DNA from: Dermacentor variabilis
Taxonomy: Eukaryota; Arthropoda; Arachnida; Ixodida; Ixodidae
Length of the DNA stretch: 64,000 bases
Assembly (NCBI RefSeq): GCF_050947875.1
Contig: NC_134573.1
Span: 37,813,615-37,877,614 of the forward strand
Direction of reading: 5' to 3'
Part shown: in pieces, positions 45,018-56,556 of the stretch
Position numbering within the stretch: the stretch's first letter is position 1
Layout: every line of letters begins with the position of its first letter
Notes under the pieces: generated by a model
What the model saw: the letters and a program-made list of their open reading frames with translations, nothing else
Database searches by the model: none
What the model was told of the DNA's origin: nothing
Translations under genes and position numbers: made by a program

Positions 45018-45164
45018 AAAGAAGCTCAAGCGGCCGCGTCCGGATGGGATGGCTCCTCGTGTGCTTCTTCACTGGCGTCCGTCAAAGCAGGTGCCGGAGC
45101 ATGGAGTGGCGCGCGTGTTTGTCTGCTTTCGCATTCTGCGGCGCCCGTTGTAAGGTGCCGCATT

Positions 45165-45727
45165 ATTCCCTCCCCTGGTGAGAGCAACGACTCGATGCTA
45201 AAGGAAGCGCACACGCTACAGGGCGAGCGTAGAAATACACACTAAAAAGCACATTCACGCACAGAAGCTTGCTGACGCGTAGTCGTAGAACGCACGGTAG
45301 GGTCAATGAGGCACTAAATGATTGTCTACGGCAAAAAATAAATAAAACGAAAAGAACCACCTAGTCCCAAAAGCTGGAGGTATTGGAGTGAGGTATGCGT
45401 TCAGCCGCACAATGTGCACAATCTCCGATAGTGTCTTTCGACGTCGAGTTGGTTGGCTTCCTTCAGGAACAACTTCATTATCGACGTCACTGACTCACCG
45501 CAGCATTCTGTAAGGTCACAAGTACTGGTCGGGAAGTTTCTCGGATACGTATTTGCAGCGGGCAGGAGCCCAGACCGGAACCCGATCCCCTGGTTGGTAC
45601 TCGACTTGTTGATGGCGGAGATTGTAGTGCCGTGCGTCGATGCACAGTTTTTTGTTTATGGTGGTGCGAGACAGTTGGTGGGCTTCCTCGACGCGCTGCA
45701 AGAAGAGCTCGGCGTCTTGGTGTAGTT
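45165..45727 (-). pseudogene. Gypsy integrase C-terminus and 3' end fragment
   Basis: Minus-strand frame 45701-45516 encodes QRVEEAHQLSRTTI, then RHYNLRHQQVEYQPGDRVPV and SEKLPDQYL, matching the integrase tail of Gypsy copy 1 (YNLRRRFVEYQPGDSVWVW). On the same strand a purine-rich CAGGGGAGGGAATA near 45165-45178 may be a polypurine tract before a short LTR remnant. The rest is lost; the CR1-like fragment abuts on the right. Confidence 0.65.
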
Positions 45728-45744
45728 TGAAACTTTTTTTTTTC

Positions 45745-46018
45745 GTCGCGCGTTTAGAACAGTTTCAAAAAATTTCGAAAAAAAGCTAGTATTGATATAG
45801 GTCGGAAATAGTTTACCTATGCATGGCCAGCACCACCTTTAGGAATCGGGCGAACTCTGTTTATTTTAAGTTTGCTAGGGAAAATTCCGGATTCAGACAT
45901 TTTATTAATAATGTGAGCTAAGATACTACAGATGATGTTACACATACTTTATAGATGTCATGATACCGACGAAACATGCAGCAGCGCTTGACTTAAAGTT
46001 ATTGATCGCTTAGTGTCG
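45745..46018 (-). pseudogene. CR1-like LINE hosting Gypsy copy 2: left part
   Basis: Minus-strand frames give IINKMSESGIFPSKLK, RPIPKGGAGHA and NYFRPISILAFFSKFFETVL, the start of CR1-like RT. It stops near 45745 without the catalytic core. It continues the element at 61901-62495, interrupted by the Gypsy. Confidence 0.7.
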
Positions 46019-46022
46019 CCGG
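46019..46022. repeat. Gypsy copy 2 target duplication, left (CCGG)
   Basis: Four bases matching 61897-61900; four to six bases is usual for Gypsy integration. Confidence 0.7.
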
Positions 46023-46707
46023 TGTGAAGAAGACGCGTCTCGCGGTACAGCCGCATCGCCAACGCGCGGCTCGGCTCGCGCGGTTGATTGCTGGCCTCTT
46101 TTCTAGCGTAAAGCTAAACTACGCGGATTGGAGCTGAGCTTCGCGTGCTTCTGGGCCTGCCATACTGCGCATGCGCGAGAGCCGCGTGACGTCACGAGAA
46201 ACGCAGATGCGTCAACCTCGCCGCCGCCGCGGTTGCAGCCAGCGCGCGCTCCTCACTCCTCCGACTCCTCACCGCCGCCGAGAGGTATGACGTTGCAGTC
46301 TCCTCGGGCGCGCCGGCACCGTGTGCGCCCGCTGCTGCATTTACGATTGCGGCGCCGCGCGGCACTGCGCATGTGCGAGGAGGGCGCAACGTGCGTATAA
46401 ATGCTCGGGAGAGACAGTTGATGTCGGCCAAACAAGGCCATAGCCGGATAAGCTAAAGTTAGCAAGCAAGGCAAGAGATTAACCTAGCATAACCGTACAA
46501 TTACCTGACATTTACACACAAGCATAATCTTACATGACATGCATACATGACAAGCATGACAAGCATAACCTGACATTTACCTGACATTACCTGTATATCC
46601 TGACATAGCTGAGCTAAGCCAATTTTTTTTGGACAGTGCTTCGGGCTGTCTCGCCGTTCCCGGTCACTGTGCCTCTGCATTAGGAGCCGCCAATAAACCT
46701 CTCCTCA
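46023..46707 (+). repeat. 5' LTR of Gypsy copy 2 (685 bp)
   Basis: Begins TGTGAAGAAGACGCG and ends AATAAACCTCTCCTCA. Outer parts match the 3' LTR (GCCGCATCGCCAACGCGC; TTCGGGCTGTCTCGCCGTTC). A 519-bp interior (about 46101-46620) is absent from the 3' LTR. Confidence 0.85.
46165..46425 (+). promoter_or_regulatory. Promoter-like cluster inside the 5' LTR
   Basis: Contains the NRF1-type palindrome GCGCATGCGC (46167-46176), a CRE-type TGACGTCA (46187-46194), a second NRF1-like TGCGCATGTGCG (46366-46377), TATAAA (46396-46401) and an ACAGTTG initiator-like word about 20 bases later. The order fits a Pol II promoter in U3, which would drive the genomic RNA. Function is inferred from motifs only. Confidence 0.55.
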
Positions 46708-46712
46708 ATAGG

Positions 46713-46730
46713 TGGAGGTGCTGGGACTCA
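46713..46730 (+). other. Candidate primer-binding site of Gypsy copy 2
   Basis: TGGAGGTGCTGGGACTC starts five bases after the LTR; TGG complements a tRNA CCA end. The matching tRNA was not identified. Confidence 0.5.
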
Positions 46731-46782
46731 AACCCCGTCGCTTGAAACCCTGGAGCTGCGATCAAGAAGGCTAGCGCCCGCC

Positions 46783-48115
46783 ATGACCGACAGCTCATCC
46801 CAAACGGCGCCGACGCCACAGTCCGCCACCTGCACCGGCGTTCCACGACAACGGGACCCCAAGATCTTCAGTGGTGCAGACGACGAAGACATAGAAGACT
46901 GGTTTGCGTCATATGAACGGGTAAGCGCGCACAAGAAGTGGGATGATCCAGCCAAGTTAACCGACGTCATCTTTTATCTGGCTGGTCTTGCCCAACTCAG
47001 GTTTCACAACCACGAAAGTGACGTACCCACATGGTCAGTCTTCAAGACAACCTTTACGGAAGTGTTCGGCCGACCCGCTGTTCGCAAGCTGCGCGCTGAA
47101 CAACGCTTGCGCGCCCGAGCGCAGCAGACGGCAGAAACGTTCACGAGCTACATTGAAGACGTGGTGGACCTTGGTAAACGAGTCAACGCCGCAATGCCCG
47201 AAGCTGAGCGAATTCACCATATACTGAAAGGCATCGATGACGGCGCATTCCAGATGCTCCTAGCCAGGAATCCGCGCACTCTGCCCGAAGTCGACAGCCT
47301 ATGCGAAAGTTACGATGAGTTAAGGAAGCAACGTGCTTCGACTCTGCGTGCTCTGGGAAGCAACGACTCGTTGACGATCCTTGACAGCATGTACGACCCA
47401 TCCTCATTCTTTCAGCGGGTCAACGACTTCGTGCGTGAGGAAGTTGCCTGCCAACTTTCCTTAGTCCGCTTCACTCAAGAGCCCACCTCCCGTCTTCCAA
47501 ACTCGCTCCGCACTTTCATTCCCGAAGAGGTCGCTCAAGTTGTCCCTTCCGCATCCCGTCAGCCGCCTGCAGTCGCGAATCTCGAATCTGCGCTGGCAGT
47601 GCAACCTATCGCCACGCCCCTCACCTATGCGCAGCCGGTCCTTCCTGTGATCGCGCCTCTTATGTACGAGTAAGCAGTACGCAGACCTCTGCCGGCGTCT
47701 TTCGCGACCCAGTCCCAGCCGGTTCCACCGGAAGCCCATGCTGCATCTTGGACCGCACCGAGAGCTAATTCTTGGAGGACGCCTGACAATCATCCCATCT
47801 GTTATTCTTGCTGCACTCCCGGACACGTCGCCGGATATTGCCGCCGTCGTCCTCAAGCGTTCGGTGACGCCTCTCGGCCCTTCCAGTACGGCAGCCAGCC
47901 CTTTCGCCATTACGCCGCTCCTTCCCCCCACAATATGCTCGTGCTGACCTCCAAAAATTTCCTTCGCATTGCTCGCCATCGCCTCGCCGACGCTCGCTCT
48001 CCCCAATGCGTCGGCGACCCGCACCACCTGAGCAGGAAAACTGAACCTCGCAGTTCAAGAGGCAAGAGCTGCGCCCCATTAGAACTGCCTAAGTCCTTGC
48101 GCCTGTCCTGCTAAC
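46783..48115 (+). pseudogene. Gypsy copy 2 gag
   Basis: ATG at 46783 opens a frame to 47673 with a typical gag core: RDPKIFSGADDEDIEDWF, WDDPAKLTDVIFYLAGLAQL, FTEVFGRPAVRKLRAEQRL and TFTSYIEDVVDLGKRVNAAM, and RIHHILKGIDDGAFQMLLAR. A TAA and later frame changes (47674-48115) destroy the C-terminal region, where a zinc knuckle would be expected. The element's packaging protein would be lost or truncated. Confidence 0.85.
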
Positions 48116-50069
48116 GTGGTCGAAATTTGTGTAGGAGGTGTTCCTACATTCGTTCTTGTGGATACCGGCGCAGCCGTTTCTTTGATAGCCGCCAAACTGT
48201 GCCGTTCGCTGCGCAAGGTGGCCACGCCGCTTTCTGGACTGTCGCTTCGTACGGCAAGTGCGCAGCACGTCACTCCGCACGCAGCCTGTACTGTAGGTGT
48301 GCTTATTCACGGCATTGTTTACATCGTCGAGTGCATTGTTCTTCCCACCTGCTCGCATGACGTCATCCTCGGATGGGACTTGTTATTCCGCCATAAAGCC
48401 GTCATCGACTGCGCACGCGCCGAAGTTGAATTTTCCCCTTGTGACGCACCCTTGGACGAATATTGTGACCGCTTTTCTAAACTTACCGTGCGCGAGGACA
48501 CAGATATACCACCTGGCCCCTTCGCCCTCGTGCCCGTCTCTTGCGATGCCATAACTGATGCAACGGTCCTCGTCACACCATCCGACGTCTTCATGAGCCG
48601 TAAATCTCTCCCACTACCCTTCGCAACGCTTGACATGGCCGGCAGCTGCAGCAATATTTACTTTCGCAATCCCCTCTGTGCGCCTATTACGTTGCTCGTT
48701 GGTGAATGAATTGGCTTCGTCCTCGACTCTTCGTCTTTGGTTGACGTCCCCAGAGACACTTTTGATGTCGACTTCGGCCAACCATCTTCGATTTCCGCGC
48801 TTGAGGAGACGTCCAGCGATGCATTCTCGAGTGCCATCGCCGATACCCTCACACATGCCCAACGCACCACCTTCTTGGTCTCCCGCACCACTTTAGAAGT
48901 TCATTCGACGTTTCGAAACCTCACCTGGGCCGCACGTCGGAAGTGCAGCACTACATTGACACCAGTTTACATCAGCCGTTATGTCAACGACCATACCGCG
49001 TCTCTGCCGAAGAGCGTCGTGTAATTGCCACCCAAACCGAAGCTGTGCTGCGCCGTGACGTTATTCAACCTTCGCACAGTCCCTGGGCATCTCCTGTCGT
49101 TCTCGTTCGCAAGAAGGACGGGTCTATGCGCTTTTGCGTCGACTACTGTCGGTTAAATAAGGTAACGCGCAAAGGCGTATATCCTTTGCCGCGCATCGAC
49201 GACACCCTAGAGAGTCTTCAGTGAGCAGAATTATTCTCGTCCCTTGACTTGTGTTCAGGGTACTGGCAGGTCCCAATGGCTGCAGCCGATCGCCAGAAAA
49301 CCGCGTTAATTACGCCTGACGGCTTATATGGATTTAACATGATGCCTTTCGGGCTTTGTAACGCCCCTGCCACCTTTGAACGACTCATGGAAACACGCTC
49401 CATGGCCTCAAGGGATATGTATGTCTGTGTTATCTCGACGATGCCGTGGCTTTTTCGCCTGATTTTCCGACTCACCTGCTCAGACATGTTTTGACCTGCC
49501 CAACGAACACTGGCCTCCAACTAAACCTTAAGAAGTGCCCCATTCGCCGCGTGAGGTCTCATCATTTTAGGCCACGCTGTGTCCAAGCACGGCGTTCTAC
49601 TTGATCCTGCAAAACTTCGAGCAGTCGCTGAGTTTCCGAAGCCCCAGACCATGAAAGAACTTCGAAGCTTTGTGGGCCTGTGGTCCTATTTCCGGCGCTT
49701 TGTTCGGAATTTCGCATCGATCATGGCGCCATTGACTCAGCTTCTACTCGGTAACGTCGCCCTCTCCTCCTGGTCCCCTGCATGTGACTCCGCCTTTGAT
49801 ACGCTGCGTCGTCTTCTCATCTCCCCACCTATTCTTCGTTATTTCGACCCGTCAGCTGCAACTGAGGTATATACAGACGCCATCAGGCTCGGTCTCGGTG
49901 CCGTCCTCGCCCAACTAAAGCCCGGCCTCCCCGAATACGTAGTCGCCTATGCGAGTCGCATGCTGACGAAGCCTGAGGCCAATTACAGCGTGACCCAAAA
50001 AGAGTACTTGGCCTTAGCATGGGCACTTGGCAAGTTCCGAAAATACCTGTACGGGCACCAATTCGACTT
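48116..50069 (+). pseudogene. Gypsy copy 2 pol part 1: protease, RT and start of RNase H
   Basis: Protease has the active-site VDTGAAVSLIAA and HDVILGWDLLF. After frame changes near 48709 and 48940, RT gives [20 protein letters not shown], a stop at 49222, then [20 protein letters not shown] and [14 protein letters not shown] frameshift follows, and [11 protein letters not shown] in the next frame keeps the catalytic YLDD. RNase H reads [15 protein letters not shown] (usually TDAS) and continues to [12 protein letters not shown], where the plus-strand LINE interrupts it near 50070. Confidence 0.85.
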
Positions 50070-50204
50070 CTTCTCCGCTGCCCTCAGATTGGTGACAGAA
50101 GGGTTTAATCCTTATTAGGGTTTATTAGGCCTAACCCATAAGGGTTTAGCCCGGTTGCTCCATTCCTACATGACTAACACATGGGTTATTAGGGGAGTAC
50201 CAGT

Positions 50205-50700
50205 GTGGTATTGGAAAGTGACCTTCTTGACTACTTGAAACCGCAAGTTGTTCTGCACGTGAAACGTATGATGTACCGGGTGCAGAATCAAGAAAATGAA
50301 TGGGCAGCGAAACCTACTAACTATGTTGTGCTAACGTTTGCTCCCAACACCGAGCGCCCAGAAAAAATTGACCTCGGTTTTATCAAGCATGTAGTCAAAG
50401 AATTCGTTGAAACTCCTCCCAGATGCTTGAAGTGCCAACGCTTTGGGCATGTAGCCAAAGTTTGCATCAAAGATCAACGTGGAAAACGATGTGGTGGCGC
50501 TCACGACAAAGCCTGCAAGGCAGATTTTGCTTACGCTAATTGTGGGGGTGACCACCCAGCGAGTTTCGGTGGCTGCCCCTTCCGTGTGCGCCTTACACCG
50601 TCGAGTGTCCTTCATTAGTGGTCCCAAACCACAACTTACTGAGAAGCCGATACCTGGAAGTGACAAGTTCCCTGCGTTAGAGTCGGAAGCTGAGTTCCCT
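50205..50700 (+). pseudogene. I-like LINE (plus) ORF1, C-terminal part
   Basis: Encodes YVVLTFAPNTERPEKI then PPRCLKCQRFGHVAKVC, a CCHC knuckle, followed by CGGAHDKAC and CGGDHPASFGGC, the remaining knuckles of an I-clade ORF1 RNA-binding protein. The N-terminus is missing and the frame ends at 50618. Confidence 0.75.
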
Positions 50701-51140
50701 GCGTTAGAGTAGGAAGTTCGTGCCGTGATAACACGCAATGTCAGTGAGCGACCTGACGCTAGCAAGACGCAAAGTCCTCTGTGGGTGAGTCGGTTGTTCG
50801 ATCTGCTTCAGTCAAAAGTGTCCAAGTTCCTCAGCGACCAGATCAAAGCCAGACTCGACGACAAGGAGGACATTCCCTTGCCTTAAAGGAGATGAAGAAA
50901 CCAGCTGCAGTGGGCAAGAGTAGGTCCCAGTCCGCATCTTTGATGAAGTTGTGAAGCAGTGCGTCCAGAAAAATAAGGAGCTCAAAAATCGGGATCTGTC
51001 CGACTTTCTGCGAGTTTTGTTTGAAGTCCTTCGTTCATATGTTCAAGCGATGCAGACTTGCACCCTGAAGAACTCTGTACAGCTCGTTCTTTCCTTTGAG
51101 TCCATGATTACCGCCTTCGCAACGAACTTTACCTTAGAGT

Positions 51141-51256
51141 ATGGCTAGTTTTCTTCAACCTCGTGCAGCTAAAAATCACCGAAAAGTGCCGTTTATTATG
51201 CAATGGAACTGCGCTGGGATTATAAGTCGATTAGCAGAACTGAAATTATTTTTGAA
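51141..51256 (+). pseudogene. I-like LINE (plus) endonuclease, first part
   Basis: HRKVPFIMQWNCAGIISRL and ELKLFLKE form the first strand and helix of an AP-type endonuclease (QWN...). It stops at the GA-repeat tail of the inserted minus-strand LINE and resumes at 56557. Confidence 0.75.
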
Positions 51257-51450
51257 AGAGAGAGAGAGAGAGAAAATAATGCAGAGAAAGGCAGGGAGGT
51301 TAACCAGAGGTAGTTCCGGTTGGCTACCCTGCGCAGGGGGAAGGGTTAAGAGGGATAAAAAGAGAAACAGAGTGGAAGGGGGAGATAGAAAGAAAGGGAG
51401 ACAAGCACGAACAAAGCGCGTACACTACAGAACGGTAGGGGGCGGCATTC

Positions 51451-54400
51451 TTAGAGTCTGTCGTGAAGCCCCGTAGACCGCAAGAGCGTTAATAGCGCGA
51501 ATAAGGCCTTCAACGCGGATGTTCTTTCGGAGCATTGGCCTAAAGCTTTTAGTTCTGAAAGTGGACGATTGTCCAGCTTGTCCAGTACCCTGCACATCAC
51601 TTGTCTCTCAGCACTGTATCGCGGGCAGACACAGATAATGTGTGCGAGCGTCTCGTCGATGTTGCATGTGTCGCACGTGGGGCTGTCGGCCATTCCTATG
51701 AGGAAAGCATAGGCGTTTGTAAACGCAACGCCTAGCCACAGACGGTAAAACATGGTCTGTTCACGTCGTGGTAATCCAGGCGGGAGGTGCATCCGTATGT
51801 CCGGAGACAACGAACGCAACCGACACATGGTGAAAACATTTGAGTCCCACAGGGGCAAAGTACACTCACGGGACATCAATCGTAGCCCAGCCGCAGCGTC
51901 TGTTCGCGAAAGCGGAATGAAGACTCGTTGACCACTTTCATGTGCCGATCGGGCGGCTTCGTCGGCTTGGTCATTCCCGCTGATGTTACAATGTCCTGGA
52001 AGCCACTGAAAGATTATGTTGTGTCCCTTATCATAGCTTTGATGATATATGTGCCGAATTTCTGAGGCCAGTTGTTCATTGGGTCCTTGGCGCATTGGGC
52101 TTCGGAGTCACTGAAGACTCTCCATTGTTGCGGTGGTTTCTGCTTAATGAAATCAAGTGCAGCACGGAGCGCCGCGAGTTCTGCACCCGTTGATGTGGTC
52201 ACACATGAAGTTCTTAACTTGATTTCCTCAGATTGTGCCAGGATGATGACTGCAGCAGCAGCGCTGTTGAGTTTTACTGAGCCATCTGTGTATACATGTT
52301 TCCGGAATCTGTGCACGTTGTGAATGTGCTCCAAAGTTGCTTGCTTCAAAGATTGCAATGGCGCTCCAGCTTTCTTTCTGACTCCTGGAATTGTCAGTTG
52401 CACTTGCGGCCGGTGCAGGCACCACAATGGATCTGACAATCGTGAAGCGGGCGTAAATTCTGATGGCAAGTACGACTGATGTCTTACAATAGTTTTAGCA
52501 AAAGTTGAAAGTGGCCTTTTTGCTGGCAAGCAAGCAAGATGGTGTGAGGGAATCCGAGTCAGGTGTCGGATGTGCGCTCTCAGGACATCTGTATCAATGT
52601 AGACTGTCAAAGGCGCGTCTCTGGCTATGGCCACTGTCGCAATCGATGACGTTGTTTTGGGAAGACCGAGACAAGTCCTGAGTGCTTGGGCTTGCACGCT
52701 CTGGAGTTTGCGAATATTCTTAGTACAAGTATTACCTATTACAGGTAAGCTGTACCGCAGGAAGCCCAAAAACACTGCTCGATATAGTTGCAACATTGAC
52801 GGTACTGTTGCGCCCCAGGACTTCCCGCCGAGAAACGCAAGAAGGTCCACAATGGCGGCCAAACGCTTCGTCATGTACGAGATGTGAGGGCTCTAAGACA
52901 AGTCTCTATCAATGATGACGCCAAGAAATCGGTGCGTTCGTCTATATCGTATGATTTGGTCATTAATCCGCAAAGCATACGGGGACATCGATTTACGAGT
53001 AAAAGCAACGACTGCACATTTCTCAGCAGAAAGCTCCAGGCCTTGTCTTCTTAGGTATCTTGACACAGCCGTTGAGGCTTTCTGAAGTCGTGCGCGGACT
53101 TGTACACGTGTCACGCCTGAAGCCCATATGCAAATGTCGTCTGCATATACGGAGAGCTGTACAGTTTGCGGTAACGAATCAGCGAGACCAACCAGCACCA
53201 GGTTGAAAAGGGTAGGGCTGAGTACTCCGCCTTGCGGTACACCACGACTGGTATAGCTAGATGGCGTTGGTCCGTCTTCAGTCAAAATAAAGAAAGATCT
53301 TCCATGCAAATAGTTGCATATCCAGCGAAAGGTGCGTCCACCAATCCCTACAGCTTCTAAGGCGTCCAGAATTGCCTGATGATCTACATTGTCGTACGCA
53401 CCTTTAACATCAAGGAATAGGGCCGCAGTGATTCGTTTCAGATGTTTCTGGTGTTGTACGTATGTTACCAGGTCGATAACGCTATCTATTGATGAGCGGC
53501 CACGTCGAAAACCAGCCATTACCTCTGGATAGACGTTGTAGAATTCCAAGTACCATTCTAGCCGTGCAAGTATCATTCTTTCCATTACCTTGCCGACACA
53601 GCTGGCCAGTGCTATTGGACGGTAAGATGATAATTCCAACGGGGATTTGCCAGCCGTGAGGAGTGGAACAAGCCGGCTGGATTTCCACGTTGTAGGGACC
53701 AAGCCGTCACGCCATGATGCGTTGTATAGGCCAAGAAGGGCATCTCTGGCCTCTGGACCAAGGTTTACAAGCGCAGAGTATGTGATGCCATCGTGTCCTG
53801 ATGACGAAGATCGCCTGCAACCAGCAAGTGCGGCCTCCAGTTCTTCGATGGAGAAAGCAGCGTCCATACGAGGATCCCGGGAGCAAGGGGGCACAATGGG
53901 AATAGGTGCGCAAGGTGAATACGTGAGCGCCGGACCCGCAATCCTTGCGCAGTAATCTTCGGCTACCTCGACTTCTCGGCGTCCTTGATGTAGGGCTAGA
54001 GACTTAAATGGACGACGCTGTTGAGGAGCTGTTCGAAGACCACGGATTGTTCTCCAGACAACCGACAGAGGTTTACGTGGGTCGAGAGACTCACAAAACG
54101 ACTTCCAGCATTGATTGTGGAGTACAGCAAGGCGACGCTGAATTTTCTTTTGAATGCGTCTGGCCTCTCTAAGGTCGTAGAGTGATTTAGTCCGTCGGTA
54201 CCGTCGCTCCGCTCGCCGGCGGATTGCACGGAGGCTCTGTATTTCCGAATCAAAATCCGTGTAGTTCTCTAATGGCCGAAATGAGCGCGAAGAATCCTGC
54301 ATAGCCTTGGCGATCTCAAATTCTAGTGTGGACGAAATGCTTTCGTGGCATGCGTCTTCCATAAGGGATTTAAACACGGGCCAATCTATTGCTTGTTTAA

Positions 54401-55103
54401 AATTTGATGGAACGGATTTGGTGAGGCCTTTTATCTTCAGGTAGGTAGGAATGTGGTCGCTTCCGTAGGTTTCTATATCTGCGAACCAATGGACGCGGCG
54501 AGTGAGGCATCGCGAAACAAATGCTAAGTCTAAACAACTACTGTATGTCCGGCCGCGCAGAAACGTGGGACTGCCATCATTTAGACAACAAAGTTCATGG
54601 TCGCAAGCAAAGGACACGAGGTTTCTTCCTTTCGAATTTATCTTGTTGCTTCCCCAAAGTGAATGATGCGCGTTGAAGTCCCCAACAACAATCCATGGAC
54701 CAGGTGTCGCATCTGTAATGTCACTCAGTCTCTGCCTATCAAAACGACTTGATGGAGAAAGGTAAGCGCCCACTAAAGTAAACGCAAGGTTTTGTTGTTT
54801 TACGGTCAAACACACATACTGATTAATGTCATGTGGCCGCACTGGATGAACAACATAAGTCAATTCACACCGGATGTAGATGATCACTTTGCTAATGTCA
54901 GTACAAGTCGATGACACATGAGGTTCATAGCCTGAGATCCGGACGGGTGTCTGTAGCTTCGGTTCACAGACGACAACAATGGGGAATCGATTGGTGAAAA
55001 CGTAATGGCAAAAATCACTGCGGGATTGCAGGCCACGGGCATTCCATTGCGTAATAGATGCTTCCTTGACTTGTCTGAAGAACGGCTGACGCGGTAGAGC
55101 CAT
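51451..55103 (-). pseudogene. I-like LINE (minus) ORF2: EN, RT, RNase H; near intact
   Basis: ATG at 55103. Endonuclease: SITQWNARGLQSR, VVCEPKLQT (catalytic Glu), VVGDFNAHHSLWG and GSDHIPTYL. RT: SGHDGITYSALVNLG, LELSSYRPIALASCVGKVME, AALFLDVKGAYDNV, SRGVPQGGVLSPTLFNLVLV and SVYADDICIWASG (catalytic Asp pair kept). A TAG at 52893-52895 replaces a residue in DRDLSxSPHISYMTKRLAA; the same frame continues to 52014. RNase H: VYTDGSVKLNSAA, STGAELAALRAAL, FSDSEAQC; a frameshift near 52080 leads to FQWLPGHCNISGNDQADEAA. Ends with CDTCNIDETLAHIICVC. Only two lesions. Confidence 0.88.
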
Positions 55104-55111
55104 TGTGCTTG

Positions 55112-56460
55112 CTACTCGAGGCTCGCAAGAACCGGATCCAGGCCGTCCAGCACTTGTAGTGCACCTCGAGCAGATGGCGTCTGCATGTCGTTTAACAACA
55201 CGCGAATGACATTCATTAGAGATCTTATTATGACGATTACTTGCTTGTCTTGACCTCGCACATGGTCTGTGCCCTCATTGGTTCGTCGGTAGTCCACCGT
55301 CGACCTTTGTCGGGCTGGAGGACTTAATGTCGGAAGTGCAGGCCAGTCGTTTGCAGTAGAGGTATTCACTGCGTCATCAGACACCGTGTTGTTAGTGAGG
55401 GTGAGCGCCTTGGGAGCACCAGCCTCAGGAAGTATCGGCTGTCTCGCGACGGTATCAGCATTTCTTGTAGACGAGGATCGTCTACGGTGACGGCGGACAC
55501 TACGCCGTCGTACTTTGGCGGCGGCCGCTCTGTGAGTTGAGTTGTCTCTCACCATTTGTTTGAGGACTTTCCGCTCTGTCTTGTGTCTCGGGCAGTCTTT
55601 CGGCGATGCTTCATGGGGACCGGAGCAATTGGCACACTTGAAGTGAGTCGCACGGCAAGCATCTGCACTGTGCTGCTCAGACATCTCGCGCACACGGTCG
55701 AATTTTTGCATATGCCTCTGACATGCCCGATCTGCAAAGAATTACGACACTGAAGTGGTCTTGGAATGAACGGTCGCACTGGATGACGAAAAAATCCAAC
55801 TTTCACGTGGGACGGCAAGCTACCTCCCTTGAAAGTTATCCTCACACAGCGTGAATCTCCTAGGCGACGGATTTCAATAATAGGAACATCTGCTGTGGCG
55901 GGTTTGAGCAAAATAGGCAGATCGTTGTCGTCGATTGACTCATCGACATCATAAATCACACCTGATATAGTATTGCTGTCCTGTGGTATTATGGTGCGAA
56001 CATTTATCTTGCCCAGCATTTTCACTGTACTCAAGATATCCAATGCTGCTCTGTTCTTGACATCAACCGCGAGAATGTTCTTACGGGTGTTAACTCTCAT
56101 ATCCGTGATCTCATTTGGAACAACAGCCTCTAGTGTTACAGATACGGCTTGCCTGTTTAGCCGATTCAGGTTGTCGGTCGGCGTCACGGGTAAGAAGAGG
56201 ATGGTATGAGCCGTGTCATGGGCCTTTGCTGCCGCCGTCGTCCTTGTTGAAGACGAGGAGGCAGTGACGATTCTCCTCTTTCCTTTTTGCCTCACAACTG
56301 TCAAATAGTCGCCGTCATCCGACAGATCTTGTTCGGAAGCAGAGTAGTACAGCAAGGTGTCCTCGCTGCCTGTGTCGCTCATCAGGTGATTGCGCTTCCT
56401 CGGAGCGCTCGACGCTGTGACGTCGGTCTCCTCCGGACGTCTAGCTGACTCCGCTTCCAT
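55112..56460 (-). pseudogene. I-like LINE (minus) ORF1, one frameshift
   Basis: ATG at 56460 begins MEAESARRPEETDV, an acidic/serine-rich N-terminus. The centre has RLNRQAVSVTLEAVVPNEIT and RRLGDSRCVRITFKG; the first knuckle (CRNSLQIGHVRGIC) has lost its second Cys to Ser. Near 55700 the frame shifts and resumes with CRATHFKCANCSGPHEASPKD, two more knuckles, then an Arg-rich tail. Role: nucleic-acid-binding particle protein. An upstream in-frame extension to 56643 is not original; it lies in the neighbouring LINE. Confidence 0.78.
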
Positions 56461-56556
56461 CGCCGAAGGTCTCGGAAGCGGCGCCTCCCGAAAACACGCA
56501 AAAATACTCGCAAAAAGAGAACAGTAGAAAACGGGGTTCCACACAAGAGCCACTTC

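Larger units (their letters stand above)
51257..56556 (-). mobile_element. I-like LINE on the minus strand, innermost in nest 2
   Basis: Minus strand: ORF1 (56460-about 55112), ORF2 (55103-about 51460) with endonuclease, RT, RNase H and C-terminal knuckle, then a 3' UTR ending CCTGCGCAGGGTAGCCAACC...TGCCTTTCTCTGC and a CT-repeat tail (GA on the plus strand, 51258-51276). Coding lesions are few: a frameshift in ORF1, one TAG in ORF2 and a frameshift in RNase H. It interrupts the plus-strand LINE between two adjoining endonuclease codons. No clear target duplication was found. Confidence 0.85.
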
